Assembly: GCF_014898815.1 (NCBI RefSeq)
Contig: NW_026515433.1
Location: 456,501 to 520,500, forward strand
Direction: 5' to 3'
DNA from: Panonychus citri
Lineage: Eukaryota; Arthropoda; Arachnida; Trombidiformes; Tetranychidae
DNA length: 64,000 nucleotides
Positions within the stretch are counted from its first letter, which is position 1. Each line of letters starts with the position of its first letter. The notes beneath the pieces were generated by a model, which saw only the letters and a list, made by a program, of their open reading frames with translations, did no database searches and was not told the origin of the DNA. The translations under genes and the position numbers were made by a program. This document shows positions 26,291-41,780 of this stretch, piece after piece.

Positions 26291-26340
26291 CTCTCTCTCT
26301 CTCTCTCTTTCTCTTTCTCTTTCTTTTTCTCTCTTTTCTC
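26291..26340. repeat. CT-rich tract
   Basis: (CT)n grading into TTTCTC repeats, about 250 bases upstream of the SH2 gene start codon on its template side. Confidence 0.9.
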
Positions 26341-27730
26341 TTCCTTCATCTTCATAAAGTATTATTGTTACTTAACTTTTGCTTAACTTTTTGTGTCTTA
26401 AATTCATTTATAACTTTTTTCGAATAAAATTAATTATTTTTGATTATTTTGGAAATTGAAAGAGGATGAGATGAAGATGAGGATGATGATGGTGATGAAG
26501 ATTCTGAGTAACTTTAAGTATCGAAAGGGAAAGAAATTGACGATAAGAAATTCAAGAGACTGAGAGTTTTTCTTGTTGATTTTAATTCTTATCATTTGAT
26601 ATCAGAATTTAATGATAACATGATAGTAATGAGAAAAGGCATCGATTCAATTTAGATTGAGTTGAAATCTTTGCTATCTTACAAAAGATTAATTAGTTAA
26701 TTAATTTAATTATTGTTGAAAATTTTCTCCAGATGATTTTGATGTGTTTTGTCTGATCATTGATTAGAATCACTGCTTAAATTGTTGTCATCGAGAGTGG
26801 AATGGAAATAATTAAGGCGAAAAGTTTCTGAGGTTAATTAGGTTAATTATTGATCTTTCAAATGTCTACCAATCATTCAACTATTAAGTCGATGGAATTG
26901 AACAAAAGTAAACATTATGATAATAGTTCTCAGTTGATTCATTTTGTTCAATGAAAAGAAATTGTTTCACTGTTGATGATTAGGAAGAAGAAGATGAAGA
27001 TGAAGATGATGAGAATGAGAATGATGAATGATGAAGATCTTTAAATAACCTGTTGTATTCATCATCATCTCAGCATCTTAGTTATCTTTTTTTCTTTCAG
27101 CGCATCTTTGGGATTCTTTTACTTTTCATCGGCTGGAATTCACTTTTTCGCCATCATTATCATCCTCATCTTCATCTTACTCTCACTCACCTTTGGCCTT
27201 TTGACCACCAAACAAGAGCCCATCATCATCATCATAATCATCGTTTAGCCCTCAAGAAAATAAGGAGGAGGAAGATAAACAACAACAAGAAGATAAATCT
27301 GTTTAAATGACCTGGGTTCAGATACATTGGTCAATCTTTTCCCAGCCTGATGACCAATGTAAACAAGATCGTTTTTTTTTTGGTGGATGCAAAAAAATAA
27401 TAAACGAGATTAATGGTAATTTATTTGTGGTCCTTTATGAAGGTCAATTCAGGTCAAATGAATGATTAACCCAAATCAATGATTTGAATTGATGATAAAA
27501 TTGTTTGAGATAAAAAATTGAATTGATCAGATTGAAAGAAATAGATGAAATAAATGTGATGATGATCAAAAACAGAGACGATTAAGATGAAGTAGTTAAC
27601 GACAGAGATAAGAGGAAATGCTGATTAACCTTAGGTCATCTCATTGGGAGAAGAGTAAAAAAGTCATAGACTAAGAAGATGAGGATGAAGTTTGGAAGTG
27701 ATGAGAGGAAAAGAGGAAGACAAAAAGAAC

Positions 27731-27733
<3 letters not shown>

Positions 27734-27769
<36 letters not shown>
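27734..27769. repeat. (GA)18 microsatellite
   Basis: The longest pure GA dinucleotide tract noticed in the window. Confidence 0.95.
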
Positions 27770-27773
<4 letters not shown>

Positions 27774-29088
27774 CCTGATGATGAGAGGGATGAAAGAGAA
27801 GATGATGAGACAAGAAAGTTGAGGTTGACACGAAGCGAATGGAATCTCGCTTGAGAAGAGAAACCGGATTTCTGCAGGTAAGATGCTGATGGCGATGGAG
27901 ATGAAGATGAAGATGAAGATGATGCAGAGGAGAGTCAAGTGAATTAATTAGTTTGATCCATTGTCTCTCCATTCAGCAAATAATTGAAGGTAACTTTTAA
28001 TTGCTTTGCACAATTATCATTATCAACGATATCGAGTCTCAGGTAAATGCAACATTCAAAGTTGCTGATTGAAAATCATGTTGGTTTGTTAATCATGATG
28101 ATTTCATTTCTAGTAATTTAATCAATATAAACAGCAAAAAGTTTGTTTTTAATTACGATAATCAATTTAAGAATTAACTACCTTAATCAAATAATAATTA
28201 CATATTTTTTCCTAGTTACTGTTGAGTAAATTGTTATCAGTATAATGATGATAATTAACTGATGAAAGCAAAAGAAGTGATCATTTCAATGATACGATGA
28301 TGACCTTTTACCTTGATTATATTTATGTTATCGTGATGAATTTAAAATCATCATGATTAAGTTAATGTTGATTAAGTGATTGATCATCACCATTATCATT
28401 GATTAAACCATTACATTTAACCCTGAAAGGGAATTAAATTAGTATTTGAGGAAAAAAGTCTTACAATTAAAAAATCAAATTCATTTGTTAATTAATCTTA
28501 AATTATGAAAACTCAAACAAATTAACAATGTTGATAATTAATTTAACTCTTAGGCTAAAATCTGATTCAGATTTAATTGTTGGGTTTGCAAGACAAATAA
28601 TGAAATAAAACAGGTAACCAGTTGTTGACAATTAAAATTACCTGGTTGATGTTATTATTATCATTATCAACTGAATGATGATCACTCTAATTGTTGGGTT
28701 CAATTGTCATTTGGTCTGTTAATTCATTAGATGGAAAAATAATAACAATTTGTTTGAGGTTTGATTGTAAGAGAATGAGAAAATAATCACAATTAACATT
28801 ATTAACAGAATGATAATAACCGTTGATCAACAAATTGTTGGCTTGCGTGTTTTTCATTCATTGATAAACCAACGACAACAATCAACATAGAAATAATCAT
28901 AATCATAATGATTAGAGCAACAACAGAGTAGAAACAAAATTGTTTAATAATCAACATCAGCTTCATGTAGTTGAAATAATTTGCAGCAATTAACATTAAC
29001 AATGGAAAATAACCAAAGACTATTTCTATTATTATTTCATCTTCATCTTCATCTCTCCTCTCTCTGTCCCACCCTTAACTTTCATCAT

Positions 29089-29165
29089 CCACCACCTCCT
29101 CCACCTCCACCTCCACCTCCTCTTCCTCCTCTTCATCTTCATCTTCATCTTCATCCTCTTCCTCT
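29089..29165. repeat. CCT/CCA/CTT triplet tract
   Basis: Pyrimidine-rich imperfect trinucleotide repeat. It opens artefactual Pro-rich and Lys/Arg-rich frames on the two strands. Confidence 0.9.
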
Positions 29166-32100
29166 CCTTTGTTAATGTTTCCAATGTAATTTGGTATCTC
29201 AAGACAACTTTAATTAACAAGGTAGAAAAGTAATTGAGTCTCTAGTTAGTTAGTTGATTATGTTGCTTGTTAACAATCAAATTTATTTTCAACCGATATG
29301 GTTAACTGATCGGCTAAACGTGATCTCACAACCGTAAATATCATAAGGATGAACAATTTATTATCATTATGATTAACAAATTGCTCGTTTACCTGGGATG
29401 GGCTCAGGTTGATAATAATGATAACTAATGATAATAATATGATAAATCAATGAAACATTTCATCTGTAAACATATTGACGTTTGCATTTAATTAGATATA
29501 CTTCCGGCGATCCCAATTAACTACGATGATTAAGCTTAACAATAAATTAATATGATCGTTGGAGGTCTAGGGGATTAGTTAGTTAACAGTCTTGCTAATC
29601 TTTAATCGTGAATCTATTTAATCAACGATTAATTTAAACTTCTCTGTTTCTATTAATCCTCCTGATTTTAAAGACAATCAATTAAATTATAATCGTTTTG
29701 TTTTACTATTTAAATTGATTCCAATCTAATTATCTCAAGGTAATCTTAGAATTTGAAACATTTAAATTATCACGTAGCCTCTCTAATCACTTCCTTACTT
29801 TAAATACAATTAACGAATCATAATGATCATAATTATTTAGATTACTTTGATTTACCTGCAAAGGTAATGGATTAGCCTAATTTTTATTAAGTGATCAACT
29901 TTTGATTGATTACAAAGTAAACAGGGAACAATTTAAATGTGATTATCATTAATAGTTGAGACCATAATTTAGACTTAAATCAAGTTATTTATTGATTGTA
30001 AATCAAATTTATTGGGTCACATGTGACATTCAACTATTAACATTTGATTGTAATTTAAGTAATCACAATTATGATTTGCTTAGTATCCTTAATTAAATTG
30101 ATCCTCAAGTAATTTAATTCAAGTAGTTTACAATTAGCTATCAAAATGATTTAAATGCATATCAGGTTGGACCAAATTAAATCATAATTGGAATCATTTC
30201 ATTCATTGGATTATCATTTCTACCAATTAGATTTAATTTGGCCCATGAAAGTGATTCCATATTGAACTCACTTCAGCTTTTCAGGGTGATTAATATTCAT
30301 CAAATTTAATTTGATTATGTTAATCGCCTATTTCTGAATCTAAAATTCAAATGAACATTTTCAGGAACCAGAATTGAAGATTCAATAAATTTACATTCTT
30401 CCTGTGAATTTATCATGTTTTTTTCAGTTATCATTCATTAGGAGTTATTAGTGATTTTCATACTTCTCAATGATTAAAACAAAATCTTTGATGAATTTTT
30501 TGTATTACATGATCATTAAAACAGAATCAGAATTAATCCGATTTCAGACTGAAACAGATTCTTAAAGTGAAATTATCATCAGATACAAAGTCATGTTAAG
30601 AATACATTTAAATTTATCTTCGTGATTATCATCAGCTCATAATTCAATCAACTGATTGTAATCAAATATTGCCATCAATTACCATTAAATATAATATTTA
30701 AGAAAAAGCTGATTGAAAACAATAAGATAACTGGTCAAGTCGTGATTATCAACAATTAACTTTTGATTATCATCGAGAGGATTAACTTGAAATTGAGATA
30801 ATCTGATGAAAAACAGTAAGATAAACATTCGTGGGCTTTGCCAATCTGGATCAGGCTAATTTCATCCAAGGGTAACCTTATTAATGAACAAAATATACAT
30901 GTAATCAGGGAGATTACGATTCAGTGGGTTGTGGGCTGAATCTTCATGATTAACTTTTAAGAGTTAATTACAAGATGAAAACTAGATAAGATATCTGAGA
31001 GAGAGAGAGAGAGTAACTCACAGGATAACAAATTAAATTTGTGATTAAAATTAATACAATCTGAGAGATTGATTTAATCGTAGCGTCCAATGGATTACAA
31101 ACTCATGTTGTCCTCAACAAATCATGATTAACTGAGCACTTTGACAATCGACAACATGGTAATTGAAATGATTCATTAGAAAACTAATCAAATTGAGTTT
31201 CACTAGGAAGCCAAATGAAAACGATTAATCAGCCACTCATTCAGTCATTGAATAAAAAATACAAATGATAATCATTGTTTACAATTGAATAATAATATAA
31301 TATTATTTATAACGAGCTAACTTATAATATCAATGAATGTTGAACAGTGTTGATATAATTATTATATTAATAATAACACTGGAGTCATGAATTAAAAGTA
31401 TTCAGAAATAATTAACATGAATGATAAGTAACAATTACGTGTTAACATTTAATCATTGACATTGTTTAATGATCTTTGGGATAATTACAATTACAATTAA
31501 GTAGAGACAAGCAATCAACACCCACACTGAGATTCAACAACTTTTAAGGTTCAAGTTCATTTTGAAATACAAAACAAAAAGCGCGAGAGGGAAAATGATA
31601 AAATTAACAAGAAACTTTAATCAACCACCAACAATCAACATTATCATCATGATGATGGAAATGATAATCATCACTATAATTATTTTAGAATTCATTTCAG
31701 GACTGAATTCTCATCTTGAAATGATACTTAAAACTATTACTTTTGACCATTAATCAACCATTTGAAACATCACCAGATTATTTAGAGTGACATAAACACA
31801 CATAATTTTGATTATCATGATTAACTTGATGATCATGAGGATACTGAATAACTACAGGAAGAAAATTAAATAAATTGTTGATAAATTATAAGTTAAGGGA
31901 AAACATTCCTATCAAATGGTTAATTGCAATCAATTGGATGAAAATTCACCAGATTAATATTGATAATCTGAGCATTTATTGAAATTCAGTGGGGGTGGGA
32001 AACTGATCTGTCACTTTTCACAATTTATCATTAATTTAATTCAATTTAGTCAATTTCATATCAATGTTCATCCTTCATAATCATCATGGTGATCCCGTCA

Positions 32101-32246
32101 TTGATAACTTCTTGTCGGAGGTCATTTCAAAGAGTGACCTCAACTTCAATCAATAACAAGAAAATTGTTCACATTTTTTTCATCCGATGATAATGATGAT
32201 CAAAATCATTTTTTGATAAACCGGCTTAATCTTGACGATGATAAAG

Positions 32247-32280
32247 ATGAGGATGAAGATGAAGATGAAGATGAAGATGA
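32247..32280. repeat. (GATGAA)n hexamer repeat
   Basis: About five copies of GATGAA with one GATGAG variant, followed by a T run. Confidence 0.9.
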
Positions 32281-35200
32281 TTTTTTTTCTTCGTCATATC
32301 AACTGACCTTGTCTATATGTCGTTTTTTTTTGCTCTTCTGCTGTTGAAGAAAAACTTTTACCTGTAATCATTTTGTTGTTATCATTCAGTGATCATCTTA
32401 ATTGTCTCCTCATCAATAAGAATCTAATCACTTTGCTTTCAATGGTTCGCATTATTTAATCATCTGATTGACAAACATTTAACTCTGATAATCAGGGAAA
32501 TGATTTTTTTTTCAATCTGTACTTTGCATCAATTTTTTATTAATTTATTTACCTGTTGATTTAAGATGCAAGGTCAGAGACGATGATGTTGATTGTTGAT
32601 TATCTAATGATGATCCCATTTTTTATTAGAACTACTTTGTTTAGGTGTTTACATCAATGAGTTGGTTTAGATGGTAATTTGTAAATCGGGTTCAACTTTT
32701 CACGAAATCAAGTAAGGCCAAAAAAAACGGGATCTGATTACAAAGATGAGAGATTTGGATAAGATGAAGATGAAGAGGGTGAAAATGGTGATGATGATGG
32801 TTTACCTGTCATGAAGAAAGAGATGAAATGTCGGATGGGCTCGGTCGAAAGAGGTTGGATGGAAATGAGAGAAAAGGTGGTTCCATCAATTTAACCAATT
32901 AAGGATAATTAATTGGAAGCTTAATTAATGGTATCAATTAATAAAAGGCGGATAAAATGACCTCTTTTATTGTTTATCAGTTTACTTTATCTTCATCTGA
33001 ACAGTGAAATGAACAATTTAGTCTGAAGCAAATTATGATCAACAGCTTCTTCCTTTATTTTCATCCTCATCCTTTTTTCATCCAAAGATCAACTTTGCTA
33101 AGTGAAAATCTGTCGTTGTATCTTCATCTTACTTTTACATTCTCAGTAATTTGATCAAAGAGTTGACCCTTTCCCTAATTATCTGTTCATCCGAATGTTA
33201 AATTAAATTATCATTTCCGGTTCCGGTGAGAAAAATAATTAATGAACATCTGAGTGTGTTAAAGTGATGATGATGGTTGATGATAAGATGGAGAGTGTAA
33301 ACATTGTGTTATTATAATATGTTCATTGTCAGGGTTAAAGACAGATTAGATTAAGGGTGATGAGGGGCTGATCGAGAGGAGCGTTGGAAGATGAGGCCTT
33401 AGAATTAAGAAAATATTTCTAGTTCGATAGACGATAAGGATAATGGTGAAGATGAAGATGAAAATGAAGATAAATAGATGGCGAGAAAAGTAAAACAAGA
33501 TGATGATCTCGTTGAATCTCATGATGATCTGTCAAACCATAAGGCCACTTTATCATGAAAGTTATATTAATATTTTTACAAAAAAGGGAAAGATGAGAGG
33601 AAGAGGGATGATGGCAAAAAGAAACAGTTTAAATGATGCTCACGAAATGGTGATTTGATGATGAAGATGATGAGGCTTGGTGAGTTTCAACAAGCATCAT
33701 GTTAATATGAGATGAACCATAAGTTTTGTTGAAAATGTTTCCAACATAATCATTTGAGTAACAATGTTTTCAATACAAATAACGAACAGCAAATTTATCA
33801 AAATTAATTGGCCGCAAATAGGAGCCGTCATCTCCTCTTCTCTCTCCTTCTCTCATCATCATCATTATATCCTCATTATCGTTATCATCTTCTCCTTTAC
33901 TCACTTTTCTCACATTTTCTTGCTCCTCATCATCACCTTTACTCCCAATAATATTTATCTTTTCTCAGTCATCTTTATTACAACTTCAATAAACTTTTCT
34001 AGTTTCAACAATAACCATGTTAATGGTAATTGTAGGACTGATTTAATCCCTACTGTAAATCAAGGTTAAGGTCAGTGTCACTTAAGATGATAAGGTCACT
34101 AAAGGTCTAAATGGACACTCGAATTAATCACAAAAAGGGAGACAATGTCAATGTATCTTTGGATTTCTGAATCTCTGTTGTTTCAAGAAGCTGCAATAAC
34201 TAATCAATAACCTTTTCGGGTGGAAGCAATTAAGGTCATTTAAAGGTTCCTTTTTGAAAGGTAACTTAATGGTGATTGATTTGTTATTTATTATTTGTCC
34301 GCAAGGATGTATCATAATAAAGATCATCAGTAGCTACAATAGTTCAACTGGTCAGGCCTTCACTCATCATCTTCGCCCCCAAGGTTGAAAAGTAATGACC
34401 TCGTGTTAATCGTGTTACCCTTGACCACTCAAAATGAACATCATTGATTTGCGACCAGGTAATTATTATTATCCAACTTAAAACAAACATGGACAAACTA
34501 ATTACCTCCTAGAGGATCTTCTTGTGTATTATCATTTACAAGCAATAATAAGTTGAGAGTATCAATTGTTAGTTCATAGCCCGCAGGCTAATTCATATAC
34601 TTGATTAATTTAAATAAGGTTCTACTCAAGTTTTCATCTTTCTACCAGACTCATAATTAAATTGTAATGTTGAATCTTAGAACTAGTGATGATTAACCGA
34701 AAGTGATCGTTACCAATGTTGACCATTGGCTACTATATAAAAACGAATTCCATTCACTTTTGTTTGATTTTTGAACGAAAGTTTTTCTCTCATCATGAAT
34801 TGAGGGGAACAATGAAGACCAAACAATAATGAAATGAACTGAATTTGTTGAGGTTTAAACAACATCCTTGATCAAAATAACAACAACTTGGTGAGTTACA
34901 TTTGTTCCTATTGTTGTTCAATGAGATATAACGAAAAAAATTTCATCATGAATGTATTCTGATTAAAGAGGAATTATCATCATTATCGTCGCCATTGTTG
35001 ATTTAAGCCGAAAAAGGTAAAGGTTACAAGTGGAAAATAATATTCCAATTATGATACAAAGATGAAAACGGATCCTGAATGTTTTTTCAATGAAAATACA
35101 CGAAAAATGATCAATATTTTCAACGCAATTTAGATCTTTTCATTGGATTCGTTTCCTTATCGTCGTCTATTGTATTCATCACTTTGATTGTTGGCGGCAT

Positions 35201-35683
35201 TTTCCTATTCGATAACATAATTAACTTGATTGTTATCGATGAAATCATGTCATTCAATTTTTCCACTAATACCGACCCATTGAAATTTCAGTTTAAAAAT
35301 TGTCAGATGATTACAAATCATCACTAAATCTAAATTGTCATTAACTAATACTTTTAATTGTTTAATCCAAAAATTACATAAAACTTTTAATCCCTTAAGG
35401 ATCTTGATTAAGGATAATGATTTGATAATAGCTTTTCAATGTGGTATCCTAACCATTTTAATCCTCGAGCACTTTAATCATTATTATTTAGAATAACAAT
35501 CAAAATTAATTACAAATGAATGAAAAAAGTTTTGGTAAAAATGATTGAAAACATGAGCAACAATTAACTGTACCATAATTAACTCGTTGATTGATTTAAA
35601 CCAATTTAAATTCAACTAATCAACTCATTGATTATCATGAAAGCAATTAAACAATTTCAATATTCTGTATTTACAAATGAAAT

Positions 35684-35711
35684 TGATTTTATCTTGATCA
35701 AGATAAAATCA
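35684..35711. repeat. 28-bp perfect palindrome
   Basis: TGATTTTATCTTGA is followed with no spacer by its exact reverse complement. No gene was identified nearby. It may be a hairpin or a dimeric protein site. Confidence 0.85.
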
Positions 35712-37285
35712 TCGATGCTTTTTTTTTGTTTGTACAATTAGTTGATGATCAAGTTAATTGCTCATGTTGTTGTTGTTGCTCATCTTAATGCAATTTATCA
35801 TGTTGATAATTAAGGTGAAGTAAGCAATTAACCAAAATGATATCAACAATTTATGAAATAAACCAACAGGTAAAATAATAACATTGATTGAAATGATTAT
35901 CATTTATTGGTAAAAACTTAGTTTTAACAAAGTATTAATATTATACAAGTTGAATTTATAATATTGATCAGAATTGATAATTAAATACAAACAAAACTGA
36001 TTAATTAACCCTGAGGGCAAATAAACCAACTTGAAGGTAATAGGAATTAAAAGTCACGGTTAATCAGTTTGATCATTTTCGCGTATATTTAATCATCAAC
36101 ATTCAACTAATTAATCAATTTAAGTTGTATTCTAACGTCTGTCAAAACTGTTCCAGATTATTATTAGTTGAATGGATAAATTATAATTGTTAGTTAACTA
36201 GTGATCAGCAATTGTAAATTACAATTACAATTTAACATTGTGAAACCATTTGATTCACTAAATCACCATAATAATTACCGTTAATGTTTGTATCTTTTTA
36301 CACACTTTGAGTGTTTAGATGAAAATCAACTTCTAATTACTTACGAAAGGATCACAATTTAAGTTAATCATTCAATTTAACCTTTAAAACTCAAAACCTT
36401 ATTAAATAAACTTGTTTCATCCTAATATCATATTCAACAATTAACATTATCTTTGATTAAGTTTAATAATCAAGTGAATCTATTTTAATAACATGTTCAT
36501 GTAAAGTCATTATCAAGATCATATTGTTTAGTGTTTCATGTTAATTATTAATGTAAACACATCACAAGAAAACATTTTAATTGTTAGTTTCTATCAAGTG
36601 ATTTGATTTAGATCATCATTTAAATTAGATTAATAGGAATTGAAAAATAACAATTAGCGAACAAATTGAATTCAACTAATTGAGCCAATAACTTTCGGCT
36701 TAGATACTAATGATTTATAAGCTTCTTTTCTTGGAGAGACAAACGAAAAATGAACTCAAACGAACTTGAATTTCCACTCGATTCAGGATCAATTTTCGTT
36801 CTTTAGGAACAATAATCATAAAAGATTAACAAAGTAAATGAATATTTTCATATAATAATAAGTTCCCTTAAGGTATTTCTCTGGAATTCTCTTCTCTATT
36901 AGGAATTCGTATCAGGGAGATGATTTTTCGATAGTAAAATGATTACATGGTAACGAAGGAACGAAAAGAGAGAGATGGTAATAAGAAAAGACCTTTTAAC
37001 GAAGTGAAAATTACTAAGCTCATGATCTCTCTTGTAGACAGAGAAGATGAAGGAGTAGAGATTTCGCTTCTGATGATAGAGAATGAGAGAGGGAGAGATG
37101 CAGGTAAAGATACTAAAGGTTAGGCCACCATGAGAGCCGATAAATGAGCTCTAAGCGTGAACATATAACAAAGAGATAGAGAAAAAGGAGAGAGAGCAAA
37201 AGATGATTGAGCGAGTAAAGAGAGAGAATGAGAACTTGTTTACTTCGGAACGTGTACCTGTTGAAAGCCTCATCTTCTTTCACTC

Positions 37286-37308
37286 TTTCTCTCTCTCTCT
37301 CTCTCTCT
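37286..37308. repeat. (CT)n microsatellite
   Basis: CT dinucleotide tract in the gene-poor region. Confidence 0.9.
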
Positions 37309-40300
37309 GTTTTCTATCATTTTCTCTTACTCCTCATCATCATTCTCCATCTTTATGTATTAAAATTCAGTCCAATTTGAGGCGTTTCTTGTTAGTTTCA
37401 TCTTCCTTTTTCATCAATATTTCTTGTTTACTCCTTATTACACTATCGTTAATTGTTTGATCAAACTTTGTTGAAAGCATCTTCATCATCATAATCATTA
37501 TCATCCCCATCATGTTAACTAATTACAGGTTACGTTGGTACGCTAACATACCTGTGAGACCGCCACAGATAAAAGTATCATTATTAATATCATTAAAATA
37601 CAATAGAGATATGGAAAGGATAGGTTAGTAATCTGTCATGATAATCATGTTTATCATCATTCGATCAGAATGAAAGAAACATGAAAATAGCCTCAACTTT
37701 ATCTCCATAAAAAAGGAGCTTCTCTGTCAAATGGACGCTGAAGCGCATCTTCTCACGTTAGTCCAACGCTCTGTCAACCCGATTAACAAGTTCATCGGTC
37801 TCATTGTCATCATAATCATAATCAACATCATCATTTCTCTTCAGTAAAACAAGTAAACAAAATCTGAGATAAACAAAAACTGTCAACACTTCATGAGGAA
37901 CCCATAATTTGGCTTTCGTATGATAAGTTAAGAGATCAACATGTTGATTGGTGAGACACAAAAAACTGATTCATGTTTAATTTTAATTGTCATCGGACGT
38001 TCACAGGAATTATAATTAGCCAATAAACATGATAATATGTTGAGTTTTCATGTTAATAATAAAGGCAATCATTGTATCAACATGATTTATAATATCCCGG
38101 TCAAACTGATTTATAAGATGAACAATTAGGATGATTTAGATCATTTTTTTAATATTATTTTTTTTACGCTTAACGAGCAAAATATCAAATGAAAAACTAC
38201 TGAACTATTGTAAGAACTTGGGTGAAATTAAAAGCTCGAGCAAAGATGATGGAGGAAAGAGTAATTAACTGTACGAGCGATGCAATTTTAAGGGTTGAAA
38301 GAGAGGAAAATAAAATAAGGGATAACCCAATATGGGTCTGGTTCTGATTGCTTTAACCTTAGTTGAGAATAATTAACATGATGATTATCATGATTATGAT
38401 ATTCAAGGGTAAAAGAGGCATGAGTTGATTGCTTAGTTGCTATTTAACTCTTTCAATCCCTTTTTCTTGTTCTTGATTATATTCTAATCGTTTATTAGCT
38501 GATAAACTGACGAAGTTTAAATGCTAATGATGATTAAGAAGCCTTACCTTTCCACTGATGAGAGGCAATAATTACAAGTGAAACTTTGTATACAATTAGC
38601 GAGAACCTCATGAATTGTAAGATGAACATTCAGTGGAAACTCAACTTGTCATATTCCAAATGCACGCTTCTTGTTCATCATCTCGTAATTATCATTCTTA
38701 TTATCAGTTTCATCATCAGGATTAATAAGAGAGAGAGAGCAGGAAGATGATAAGAGGATTAGATTCATCTCTTTTGTTTTTTCTAAGACTGAACATTTCC
38801 TTGATTATCTAAACAAAGATAATTACAAATTGACCAATTAAGGGAAAGATAAACCATGATAACAGTTAATTGAACGCACAGCGATTAAAATACAATTCAA
38901 GGTTGGAAATACAAATAAACCATGATAACGATTAGTTTCAATTAAGTTAAATGTACACATTTGATTAGCTTTTCCGCATTTGATTAACGTTAATTTTGTA
39001 AATTGTTAAAACCTGAAGATGATTTGATAATTAATTATCGTAAAAGTACAATTCAAGCCAAATGATTAACCATTGTTCAACTAAGGGGATAATCTTATTA
39101 ATTTTATTGACCAGCAAAAGTTTTTATCATCATCGTCATTATTTGTTGATAATCTTGAGGCATTTTGATTGCGAGTTGATGATAATCATCATCAACTTAA
39201 TCAATACTTTGATGGTGGTATCAACAATTAACGGTAAAATAAATTGATGTGACTTTTGTGTTATGATTACAGTTGCAAAAGCAAAATAATAATAACAATT
39301 AATATCAAAGTTGAGGTAATCATGTTTAACGGATTATCAATAACAATCAAAGTTTTACTTACTTTGCTTTACTATTGCTTTTATCGTTATAATTAATTGA
39401 GCTTCCAGGTGGGTTAAACATGATTAAATGAAGTTCAGGTAATGAGTTAATTGTTAGATAATTTTGAGAAAATGAACAAATATCAATATATTCAGTTGAA
39501 TACAATTTATCTTGGAAAAAGCTCAGAAGCAAACGATTAATTGATCCTCAGATTAATTACAGAGCCTCATTGTTGATCTAAATTTGTTAGAAAATGATTC
39601 AATGATATTGAAACGTAATTCATTGTATATGTTATTCAGAATGATTTTCATGATAAGGAAGATGAAGATGATAATATTTTAGAAAGAGGGTAAAAAAGAG
39701 TCACAAGGATGAAAAGGAGTCGATGATCAATTATTGACCCACGCAATTGTCTCACTGACCCTTGAGGCTTTGTATTCATTGATTCAAATTGCTACTGTTG
39801 ATTGTGATTAAGACGATGGTGATGAAACAAATCTCCCAATCCTACGCTAATCAAATAAATCATTTTGTTGAGCGAAAAGAGAAACCAAAATACTTTTGAG
39901 TTTCGCTGTTGATGCAAATTGTTGAGATATAATCACTCAGAATGAGAAATTGAATTGAAATCAAGTAACCTGAACAATAATCTACCTTAATTGTAACTGT
40001 TTCTATCAACGGTTCTTCAGTTTTCTATTTATCTTGAAATTATCTTTTCAAAATTCAAGTTTTTCCATTAACATTCTCTTCAAATTGATTGTTTCTTTTT
40101 CTTTTCCTATCATAATTAATATTTACCTTTAATTGTTTTCAATGAATTGGAATAGAAACTTTAAATGATCAGTTAATTCGCAATCATTATCCTACCTCTT
40201 AATCTTTTAATTCAAGAGATTCAAATGTTGATTATTCTTTCCTTGGGATCGGCTCATCTTTCCTAATCTATTTTCCTCTTGATTGTTGATTAATTGTTTA

Positions 40301-41773
40301 TGTCAACATCATCAACGATAAACTGCAATTTGTATAATTTAAATTCAATCTTCATCTTTTAAATTGTTTCAACGCCTAAACATTTATTCATATTTTTCCC
40401 GTTCAAAGGCTTCATTTTAAATCATTGGTAGATGATTAAAGTATTCATATTCAAGTTGGTTAACTAATTACTTTGATATTGATTCTTAATTAATACTTAA
40501 TTTACATTTTGCTTGATACAATAGAAAAACTCAAGTTAAATCAAATGAACTGAATTAGAACTTTTTAATTTTAATTTTATTGCAACTTTTTCCAGTTGAT
40601 TAATAGCTTTTGACTATTGATTGGGTAGGAAGATCAATTAATCACTTCCAAATAATTAAATAAGATTCAATTAGTTGCCAATTTAATTGTTTGTAACCCG
40701 AAAGATGTGCTGCCATCTATTGTTATGAGAACAAACTATTCTTTCAAATCTTGATTTTCTTTTTAATAAATTAAATGTATGACTCAATTAAATGATTAAT
40801 TGTGTTTTCATTTGAGCAATTAGCCTGATCTGAGTCAATCACCATTATGATTGTTTACTATTGCAAAAAGGAACAATCAACTAATTGTAAGTTTCCAGGT
40901 ATTGGCAACGAAATGAAGGTAATAGTTGTAATTATCGTTCAATTTATTAATAGTTAATATAATCCTTTAGGTTTAATCAAATCAATTATAATTGTTGATT
41001 AATTTACTGGTGTTTGAGGAGATTAGAATCTTTAAACTGTTGACAATTTAACATTCAAACATAAATTAAACTCAATTACGCTTTTAAAAGTATATTCATG
41101 TTCATGAGTTTATTTGAAAGATTCAATTGAGTTGTCAGTCAGAATTGTTATAATATTGATTATCTTTAATCTCTATTTACATAATTCCCACAAAATGAAT
41201 TAGTTAAATGTAATAGTGATTCGTTTGTTGGAAAATGAAATATTATTGTTCAATTAACTTGAATTGGTGATAAGATTTAGAGTCTAGTTTATAGTGAGAG
41301 CAAATTAATCAGTGTATTCATTTTATGAGTTCAAAGTCTCATTCAAATTAGTTGATCATCTAGATTGAAACAAATATATGGTTAATTCAACATAAGAATT
41401 ACCCATTTATTTGCACCGGTAATTACACTAATTGTAATCATGTAACTCAAATCAATTCGATTATCTGATAGACTACAATTTTTATCTAAAAACTGAAGTG
41501 TAATATGCTAATCTTTTAACACTAAAGGTAATGACTAGTGAAAAACTCAATCGACATTGAGATTCCATTGTAATATTACCTTGGTCTTTAGATAATGAAA
41601 CAGAATTTCTGAGCTCAATTAGCTTATTTGGAACTAGATTACATAGACTGAACAATAGATTATGACGATTGAGGTTGATTGACACTTGTTGAGAAAATGA
41701 TGTTGATGAAACACCCGAAGAGGGCGATAGGAGAGATGGGAGTGGATGAAAGAGAGCAATATAATCATATTGA

Positions 41774-41780
41774 TATAAAT
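41774..41780 (+). promoter_or_regulatory. TATA box (TATAAAT) of GST copy 1
   Basis: TATAAAT 105 nt before the ATG at 41879. The spacing leaves room for a 5' UTR of about 75 nt. Confidence 0.55.

Noticed and set aside
27636..27972. Two overlapping minus-strand frames of about 100 codons
   Set aside because: Both are translations of the (GA)18 tract and its GAT-rich flanks in two frames.
29032..29220. Lys/Arg-rich and Pro-rich frames on opposite strands
   Set aside because: Products of the CCT/CTT triplet tract.
37758..37961. Minus-strand 67-codon frame ending in an acidic stretch
   Set aside because: No in-frame ATG, begins at TTG, no matching exons nearby; codon-like look is not enough.
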